Shown here in pieces: positions 22,916 to 28,574 of a stretch of DNA of 28,574 nt (position 1 is its first letter; every line of letters begins with the position of its first letter). Made by a program: the position numbers and the translations under genes. Location: positions 1 to 28,574 of the forward strand of contig JBILMQ010000010.1 of the NCBI GenBank assembly GCA_044375455.1, in the 5' to 3' direction. Under the pieces are notes generated by a model. It ran no database searches. It saw nothing but the letters and a program-made list of their open reading frames with translations, and was not told the origin of the DNA. The DNA comes from JBEIHX01 sp044375455 (GTDB lineage Bacteria; Pseudomonadota; Alphaproteobacteria; Caulobacterales; Aquidulcibacteraceae).

Positions 22916-24460
22916 ATGACAGATCCCGCTGCCGGCAAAGCCGCCCTCCCCATCACAAACCTGGCAGTGCTGCGGGCAGGGCACATCATTGTGCTTCTGC
23001 CGACACTGATCCTGGCGATGGGCTTCCAGCTGCTGAGCGGGCTGATCATCGCCCTTGGCTGCGCTGGCGTGCTTGTCCTGCTCCTGCGCGACCCAAGCAA
23101 AGGTCCAAGGGGCGTGCTCGCACGCCCGGTCGACTGGCGTCTGCTGACCGGCGCGATCGCAATTGCTGCAGCCTTTCTGGTGATCGGCGGTCATCTCCAT
23201 CTGTTCCACGCCCCGGTCGATTGGCGCACCCGCGACGCAGTGCTCGCCGATCTCGCCCTGTCAGGCTTTCCGGTGCGCTACGTGATCGATGGCGCAGACC
23301 ACGTGCTGCGCGCCCCGCTCGGCATGTACCTGATGCCTGGCCTCATGGGACAGATCGCCGGACTGTCAGCCGCCCACGTTGCGATGCTGCTGCAAAACAG
23401 CATCTTCCTCGGCATCATCCTGTATCTCCTGGCGCAGGTCGGGCGCGGCTGGCGCCATAGCCTCGTTCTGCTCTTCTGCGGAACCTGCGCAATCCTCGGC
23501 ATCGCAGTCCTGGCATTCGGGTTTGGGGTCCTGCCCTGGAATGACATCACTCTGTTCGGCTTCGACGCCTGGAATCCGCTCTTCCAGTACTCGTCAACGG
23601 CCATCCAGTATTTCTGGACGCCAAACCACGCTTTGCCCGGCTGGTGGCTGGCGCTGCTGTGCCTGCTTGCGGCCGAAGATGAGGTCGACGGGGCAACGGT
23701 CGGCCTTACATTCGGCGGCGCGCTCTTGTGGTCGCCGCTCGCTGTGCTCGCAGGACCGCTCCTGCTGCTGCCCGACTGGCGTCGCCAGATCAGCAACCGG
23801 CGCATCTGGATGGCGGCGGCGGCCGGCCTAGGCTTCATTCCAGTCGCCCTCTATTTGACGCACGCTGCTCAAACCATCCCGCACGGCGCCATCTCCTTCA
23901 CCCAGGACGAGATCGTCTTCTACGCACTGATGATGGCGGCAATGGCGCCGCACGCGCTTTACATCATTCATTTCCGCAACCGGCTGCCGGCGCGCTTGCG
24001 GACGCTCGCACTTTTCAGTCTGTGCCTCCTCGCCGTCATTCCCATGGTCAAGTTCGGCGGCGGAAATGATTTCGTCATGCGCGGTTCAATTGCGCCGCTC
24101 GCCGTCGTCTGGTTCGCATTCGCCTATATCTGGCTGACGCCTGGCCAGGCAAAAGGCACAGCGGGGCGCAGCGGGGCATTGATCGCGGCGCTCTGCGCAG
24201 CAGCTGGCGTGTTCGAGATCAGTTTGCAGACCGTGCGTGCGCCCTGGGGCGTCAGCGCCTGCGCCGTCGACCAGAGCAACGCCGAGCTCACCGGCACGCC
24301 ATTCTCCGCACATTACACGGTTCGCCTCGACGGCATGCCAGACTGGCTGCTGCGCGAGCCGGCCGCCGCGCGTCCAGCCCTGAGCGGATCCTGCTGGGAT
24401 GACGGCGGCCCATGGACGCAAGACCCGCGGCTCACCAAGGCGACGGCGCACACGCACTAG
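22916..24460 (+). CDS. Polytopic membrane protein of unknown function, GT-C-like
   Basis: A 514-residue protein with about ten to twelve hydrophobic helices and no cleavable signal; I cannot name its family. Several polar motifs stand out. The first large loop has D-W-R-T-R-D-A-V-L-A-D-L near 102-113, then G-F-P-V-R-Y. Next is Q-Y-F-W-T-P-N-H-A-L-P-G-W-W at 231-244. A late loop has K-F-G-G-G-N-D-F-V-M-R-G-S-I at 379-392. An acidic loop after the first helices followed by Trp/His/Asn motifs resembles GT-C glycosyltransferases or other lipid-linked sugar enzymes, but this is an inference from shape only. The start ATG 22916 follows a CCGCC stretch without a clear ribosome site; an in-frame ATG 21 bp upstream is also possible. 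Convergent with the aldehyde dehydrogenase gene. Confidence 0.8.
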   Translation: MTDPAAGKAALPITNLAVLRAGHIIVLLPTLILAMGFQLLSGLIIALGCAGVLVLLLRDPSKGPRGVLARPVDWRLLTGAIAIAAAFLVIGGHLHLFHAPVDWRTRDAVLADLALSGFPVRYVIDGADHVLRAPLGMYLMPGLMGQIAGLSAAHVAMLLQNSIFLGIILYLLAQVGRGWRHSLVLLFCGTCAILGIAVLAFGFGVLPWNDITLFGFDAWNPLFQYSSTAIQYFWTPNHALPGWWLALLCLLAAEDEVDGATVGLTFGGALLWSPLAVLAGPLLLLPDWRRQISNRRIWMAAAAGLGFIPVALYLTHAAQTIPHGAISFTQDEIVFYALMMAAMAPHALYIIHFRNRLPARLRTLALFSLCLLAVIPMVKFGGGNDFVMRGSIAPLAVVWFAFAYIWLTPGQAKGTAGRSGALIAALCAAAGVFEISLQTVRAPWGVSACAVDQSNAELTGTPFSAHYTVRLDGMPDWLLREPAAARPALSGSCWDDGGPWTQDPRLTKATAHTH

Positions 24461-24607
24461 GATGGCGCCTGCGCCACGCCCCGGGTCACGCCCCCGGGCC
24501 AATAATGCGACGGCCCGCCGAGGCGCCGCGCTGGCGAGGCAGGAGAAGCCCTGCGGCAGGCCCGCAAGCGCTCGAAACCGCCTGCTGGAGCCTTTGTGAT
24601 CGCAGGC

Positions 24608-26053
24608 CTAACCCGTGATCTGCTTGGTGACGTAGGCGCGCATCTTATCCGTAAACGGCGGACGCATCATCGCCGTCAGGTCGGGCTTCACCTGGGTGTA
24701 TACTGCCTTCTTGTGGCTAAACTCGAAGAAGCCGTCCCGGCCATGATAAGAGCCAATCCCAGACGGACCAACTCCGCCAAATGGCAGATCCTCCTGCGCG
24801 ACATGGAAGACGACGTCATTGACCGTGACCCCGCCCGATGTCGTGCCGGACACCACCATGGTTTCCTCCGCCTTGTCCTGACCGAAATAGTAAAGACCGA
24901 GTGGGCGGTCCTTGGAATTAACATAGGCGACCGCCTCATTGACCCCAACATAGGTCTTGACCGGCATCACTGGCCCGAAAATCTCCTCCTGCATCACCTT
25001 CATATCCTCGCTCGGATTGAGGATCAAAGTTGGAGGGATGCGCCGATGCTCCTGCTGGCGAAAATCTTCATTGCCAGGATTGAGTGATACGATTTCTGCA
25101 CCTTTCGCAGCAGCGTCCTCGACATAGCCCATGACCCGGTCGTAGTGACGCTGATTGATCATCGAGGTGTAGTCGGGGTTTTCCTTGATGGTGGGATACA
25201 TCGCCGCTACCGCAGACTTCGCCGCCTCAACGAATTCACCCTGACGCTCACTTGGCACCAGTACATAATCCGGGGCCAGACAGATCTGCCCGGCGTTGAG
25301 CGTCTTACCCATCATGATGCGCTTGGCCGCCAGCGGCATATCCGCCGTGCGCGAAATGATCACCGGCGACTTGCCGCCAAGCTCAAGGGTCACAGGCACG
25401 AGGTTTTCAGCCGCCGCCCGCATCACATGCTTGGCGATCGAACCTGCTCCGGTGAACAGGAGGTGGTCAAAGGCAAGACCGGCGAACGCGGCTCCGACAT
25501 CGGCGCCGCCGGTAAAAACCGCGATTTCTTCGGCGCGGAAGGCCGACTCGAACATCTCGGCCATCAGATCGGACGTCTTCGGGGTGAACTCCGACGGCTT
25601 GATCATGGCGCGGTTGCCGGCAGACAGAATGCCCGCAAGCGGGATGAATGTGAGATTGATCGGGAAGTTCCAGGGCGAGATCACCCCGACCACGCCCTTT
25701 GGCTGAATCTGGACCTCTGCCTTGGCGCCGAACAGGCCAAGCGGGAAGTCCACCCCGCGGCGCTGCGTCTTCATCCAACTCTTCAGATGGCTCTTGGCGA
25801 AATGAAAGGGGCCGATCGCACCTGCAACATCCGTCAGGCGCGAGGCATCGGGGGAGCGGTGTCCGAAGTCATCGCTGAGCGCCTTCACGATCTGGGTCTC
25901 GTATTTGCGCAGCAGGCCAACACAGCGGTCCAGCCGATCGATGCGCGCCGCCAGATCCGGCGGGCCGTCCCGCAGAAATGCCGCCTTCTGGCGATCCAGA
26001 ACTTCGCTCATGCGGACGCGAGGGTCCGCCTGGCTGCGCGTCATGTCGCTCAT
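24608..26053 (-). CDS. Aldehyde dehydrogenase, coniferyl-aldehyde dehydrogenase type
   Basis: A 481-residue NAD(P)-dependent aldehyde dehydrogenase oxidising an aldehyde to the acid. The active site is complete: N129 in S-P-W-N-F-P, K152 in I-K-P-S-E, E224 in L-E-L-G-G-K-S-P and the nucleophile C258 in N-A-G-Q-I-C-L-A-P-D. The cofactor loop reads F-T-G-A-G-S-I-A-K-H-V near 200-210. The E-E-I-F-G-P-V-M-P and P-F-G-G-V-G-P-S-G-I-G-S-Y-H-G segments are typical. The Q-I-C-L-A-P-D and short N-terminus place it with CalB-like coniferyl aldehyde dehydrogenases and fatty aldehyde dehydrogenases; the substrate here is unproven. ATG 26051-26053 starts M-S-D-M-T. It is transcribed alone, divergent from the diguanylate cyclase gene. 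Confidence 0.93.
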   Translation of the reverse strand: MSDMTRSQADPRVRMSEVLDRQKAAFLRDGPPDLAARIDRLDRCVGLLRKYETQIVKALSDDFGHRSPDASRLTDVAGAIGPFHFAKSHLKSWMKTQRRGVDFPLGLFGAKAEVQIQPKGVVGVISPWNFPINLTFIPLAGILSAGNRAMIKPSEFTPKTSDLMAEMFESAFRAEEIAVFTGGADVGAAFAGLAFDHLLFTGAGSIAKHVMRAAAENLVPVTLELGGKSPVIISRTADMPLAAKRIMMGKTLNAGQICLAPDYVLVPSERQGEFVEAAKSAVAAMYPTIKENPDYTSMINQRHYDRVMGYVEDAAAKGAEIVSLNPGNEDFRQQEHRRIPPTLILNPSEDMKVMQEEIFGPVMPVKTYVGVNEAVAYVNSKDRPLGLYYFGQDKAEETMVVSGTTSGGVTVNDVVFHVAQEDLPFGGVGPSGIGSYHGRDGFFEFSHKKAVYTQVKPDLTAMMRPPFTDKMRAYVTKQITG

Positions 26054-26414
26054 CTCATGCCCTTCCCTGCCCCGAACCGCCAGCCGCCTGACCCACAGTC
26101 ATGCGCCAAACCGTCGCAAACTATGCATCGCGCCGGGGCGCTCCACAACACACCAAACTCTCCAGCGCAAAACTCCTCGCATGGCCCCCGGCGTGAGCCC
26201 CCGCGCGTGCAGATGTGATGCAGGCGCAGCCGCATGGCCAGACAGTGCGCATCCAGGGATTGCGCTCCCGGCCCGCAGGCGCGCCCACGGCGATCGCCGC
26301 GCCGCAACCCCGACGCGGCGCCCTCTGGGATAAACCGTTTCTTCACCTCGCCCGTGGAATTTGGTCCGAGCGATGCGCCCGGCGAACACAGGCCAGGACG
26401 ACGCCGGGATCGAG
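26054..26414. other. Divergent intergenic region
   Basis: The 361 bp between the aldehyde dehydrogenase and cyclase starts must hold both promoters. I see no clear -35/-10 pair, no palindrome of note and no gene. If the cyclase begins at the earlier ATG (26373) the gap is 42 bp shorter. Confidence 0.5.
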
Positions 26415-27452
26415 ATGACGCAAGACCCCATCTACGCCAAGGCGCGCCGCGCCATCGACACGATGGAGGCACAGGGCATCCCGCCCTCAAGCGCTCACTA
26501 CGAGGTATGGCTCGCCTATCACACAGGCGAGCGCCCTGAGGTATCCGTCGCCATTGATGATCTGCTTGCAACCGGTCAGGCAGTCGACGCCGTGGCGTCT
26601 GACGGGTTGCACCAGCGGTTCTTTTCTACAGTGCGCTACAACGCCGAAGTGATCCTGACCGGAGCCCGGATTTCTGAGGGCATGGTGAACCTGATCCAGG
26701 CGCTGCAGGACGCCGCCACCGGCGCGCGCGACTATAATGAGGTGATGGCGAAAGCGCAGGTCGACCTTGCCGCGATCGGCGCCACGGAACCCGTCGGCGC
26801 CATCCTGCGTGGCCTGATTGATGCGACGCGCAGCTTCGCCAGCCGCAACAGCGAACTGGAAACCAAAGTCAGCCAGACCACGCGCGAGATCGAGCAATTG
26901 CGCACCTCACTCGACAAGGTCCGCCTGGAATCCTTCACCGACGCGCTGACCGGCGCCGCCAATCGCAAGTTCTTTGATGAAACGCTGCAGCTGCGCATCG
27001 CCGAGTCGCTGTCGCAGGGAACACCGCTGTGCCTTGCCCTGTGCGACATCGATCACTTCAAGTCGTTCAATGACCGCTGGGGCCACCAGACCGGTGATCA
27101 GGTCATCAAGTTCACCGCCGCCACGCTGCAGCGCTTCGCCAAGGGCGATCACCTCGTCGCACGCTACGGCGGCGAGGAATTCGCGGTTATCATGCCGCGC
27201 ACCGAGTTGTGGGAGGCGTTCAACCTGCTCGAACAGGCGCGCTTCGCCATGGAGACCAAAAAGCTCCTGCGCAGAACAACGCGCGAAGACCTTGGCGGCA
27301 TCAGCGCCTCGTTCGGTGTCGCCCTCCTGCAATCGGGCGACACGGCGAGCACGCTTGTCGAACGCGCCGACAAATGCCTCTACGCCTCGAAGCGCGACGG
27401 CCGCAATCGCGTCACCCCTGACCGTGCGCCGCGCGCGCGCAGCGCTGCTTGA
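26415..27452 (+). CDS. Diguanylate cyclase (GGDEF) with degenerate I-site
   Basis: A 345-residue cytoplasmic protein expected to make cyclic di-GMP from two GTP. The N-terminal 130 residues are helical and include I-P-P-S-S-A-H-Y-E-V-W-L-A-Y-H-T-G, a segment common in cyclases of this type. A coiled coil at about 140-172 joins it to the GGDEF domain, which starts D-A-L-T-G-A-A-N-R-K. Metal- and GTP-binding residues D-I-D-H-F-K-S-F-N-D lie at 211-220, and the active motif G-G-E-E-F at 252-256 is intact. The inhibitory I-site, normally R-x-x-D ending five residues before the motif, is K-G-D-H (243-246), so product inhibition is probably lost. No signal or membrane segment is seen. ATG 26415 is preferred; 26373 is an in-frame alternative. 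The 82-bp gap to the hydratase gene allows cotranscription. Confidence 0.93.
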   Translation: MTQDPIYAKARRAIDTMEAQGIPPSSAHYEVWLAYHTGERPEVSVAIDDLLATGQAVDAVASDGLHQRFFSTVRYNAEVILTGARISEGMVNLIQALQDAATGARDYNEVMAKAQVDLAAIGATEPVGAILRGLIDATRSFASRNSELETKVSQTTREIEQLRTSLDKVRLESFTDALTGAANRKFFDETLQLRIAESLSQGTPLCLALCDIDHFKSFNDRWGHQTGDQVIKFTAATLQRFAKGDHLVARYGGEEFAVIMPRTELWEAFNLLEQARFAMETKKLLRRTTREDLGGISASFGVALLQSGDTASTLVERADKCLYASKRDGRNRVTPDRAPRARSAA

Positions 27453-27534
27453 CGCAACGGCAGACTTTCGCGCGCAATTTCCTGCGCTAGGGTCCTCCCC
27501 CAGACGCGGCGCCCGGCCGCCCGGGAGACAGACC

Positions 27535-28335
27535 ATGGCTTACGAAAAACTCACCTACGCGCTGCAGGACGGCGTGGCCATTATCACCATGAACGACCCT
27601 TCCACGATGAACGCGGCTGGGGTCGATATGGGGCGCGAACTCGGTCACGCATTCGAGACCGCAGCCAAGGAAAGCCGCTGCGTGATCCTCACCGGAACCG
27701 GGCGCGGATTTTGCTCAGGGGCCAATCTGGCGTCAACCCAGATGAATCTCAGCACCCAACCCCAGGATGCGCGCGACTTCGACGCCGGCGCTGCGCTCGA
27801 CACCGTCTATAATCCTCTGGTGACGCAGATGCGCGAACTGCCAATCCCATTTGTCACGGCCGTCAATGGCGCGGCTGCCGGCATCGGCTGCTCCTTCGCC
27901 CTCCTCGGCGACATGATCATCGCCTCGCAAAGCGCCTATTTCCTGCAGGCCTTCCGGCGCATCGGCCTGGTGCCGGATGGCGGCTCAACCTACCTCCTGG
28001 CGCGCGCCGTGGGCCGCACACGGGCTATGGAGATGATGCTGATGGGCGAAAAAATCCCAGCCGCCAAGGCTCTGGACTGGGGGCTCGTGAACCGCGTCAC
28101 GCCGGACGCTGACCTTATGTCCAGCGCGCTGAGCCTGGCCCAGGACATCGCCAGCGGCCCCACCAGGACCCTCGCCATGATCCGCAAAGCGGCCTGGGCA
28201 AGCCTCGACAGCGACTGGTCCAGCCAGCTGCACACAGAACGCGTGCTGCAACGTGACGCCGGACGCAGCAAGGACTTCCAGGAAGGCGTCGCCGCGTTTC
28301 TACAAAAGCGCCCGGCGAAGTTTACTGGCGCCTGA
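27535..28335 (+). CDS. Enoyl-CoA hydratase/isomerase family protein (PaaG-like)
   Basis: A 266-residue crotonase-fold enzyme acting on an acyl-CoA thioester. The oxyanion-hole segments are visible: G-R-G-F-C-S-G-A-N-L at 57-65 and N-G-A-A-A-G-I-G-C-S at 111-120. The first catalytic Glu of classical hydratases is absent (S-F-A-L where E-L-A is usual), while the second acidic position is an Asp in R-R-I-G-L-V-P-D-G-G (D148). This resembles PaaG-type isomerases (ring epoxide or double-bond isomerisation) more than a true hydratase. Length is standard and the N-terminal M-A-Y-E-K-L-T-Y matches the family. ATG 27535 has GGGAGA upstream; the reading frame is open well upstream inside the cyclase gene but in a different frame from it. 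A GC-rich hairpin follows the stop. Confidence 0.9.
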   Translation: MAYEKLTYALQDGVAIITMNDPSTMNAAGVDMGRELGHAFETAAKESRCVILTGTGRGFCSGANLASTQMNLSTQPQDARDFDAGAALDTVYNPLVTQMRELPIPFVTAVNGAAAGIGCSFALLGDMIIASQSAYFLQAFRRIGLVPDGGSTYLLARAVGRTRAMEMMLMGEKIPAAKALDWGLVNRVTPDADLMSSALSLAQDIASGPTRTLAMIRKAAWASLDSDWSSQLHTERVLQRDAGRSKDFQEGVAAFLQKRPAKFTGA

Positions 28336-28347
28336 GCGCCGCGGGAG

Positions 28348-28369
28348 GCGCGGCCTCACCCGGCCGCGC
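28348..28369 (+). terminator. GC-rich hairpin after the hydratase gene
   Basis: GCGCGGCC (28348-28355) and GGCCGCGC (28362-28369) form a perfect 8-bp stem with a 6-nt loop, starting 12 bp after the stop. There is no T tract, so it may work only with Rho or as a stabilising 3' structure. The remaining bases to 28574 show short GGCCTGACTGG-like repeats and no gene. Confidence 0.45.
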
Positions 28370-28574
28370 GGTCAGATGCGCCAGACTGACCAGGAACGAC
28401 ACCCGGCTTCGCAGGGAGCGCCCTCAGGCGACTGGCCGCGAGGCTGGCCGGCGTGACTGGCAGGCCTGACTGGGGAGGGCCCTACTGGCGGGCCTGACCT
28501 TGCGCAACAGCCGCGAGAGGTTTGTCCAAAGACGGCGTCAATGCTCCACCCGGGCGTCACGACACACAGCCGAC

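Noticed and set aside
25145..26218. A 357-codon plus-strand frame opposite the aldehyde dehydrogenase gene.
   Set aside because: It is antisense to a complete aldehyde dehydrogenase, and its sequence is low-complexity Arg/His-rich.

Overview
The window looks like chromosome from a high-GC alphaproteobacterium. Several small families that are essentially alphaproteobacterial are present (UPF0262, DUF2948, DUF2842). The orders murA/DUF2948/hisD/UPF0262/phosphatase/infA/maf/RNase/yacG and rplM/rpsI/argC are familiar from the Caulobacterales, and the LexA-type site (GAAC-N7-GAAC) is the alphaproteobacterial form. I would guess a Caulobacterales relative such as Hyphomonadaceae, but the genus cannot be read from the sequence.

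Left end (1-2560): a minus-strand membrane sensor with a CHASE4-like domain runs off the left edge. It is followed by a tRNA-Phe(GAA) gene. Directly behind the tRNA is a frameshifted remnant of a tyrosine-integrase N-terminus and about 600 bp without a recognisable gene, which looks like the scar of an old tRNA-targeted element. A GNAT acetyltransferase ends this part.

Core minus-strand block (2642-12405): murA, DUF2948, hisD, UPF0262 and a low-molecular-weight phosphatase form one tightly packed run. infA, maf, a short RNase E/G-type enzyme and yacG form the next, with 4-bp stop/start overlaps. Upstream lie argC, the rplM-rpsI ribosomal pair with its own terminator, and the haem A synthase gene ctaA.

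Plus-strand block (12587-24460): a DUF2842 membrane protein and a lipoprotein with a calcium-loop motif come first. Next is the complete SOS mutasome operon imuA-imuB-dnaE2, with a perfect LexA-type site in front of it. After it come a decayed IS21-type transposase (istA) fragment, a DEAD-box RNA helicase and a large polytopic membrane protein of unknown function.

Right end (24608-28574): a coniferyl-aldehyde-type aldehyde dehydrogenase (minus), a diguanylate cyclase with a degenerate inhibitory site, and a PaaG-like enoyl-CoA hydratase/isomerase.

Most of the window is housekeeping. The accessory signals are the two mobile-element scars, the SOS-controlled mutagenesis operon and the unassigned membrane protein. 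I found no CRISPR array, no rRNA and no convincing new multi-gene system.
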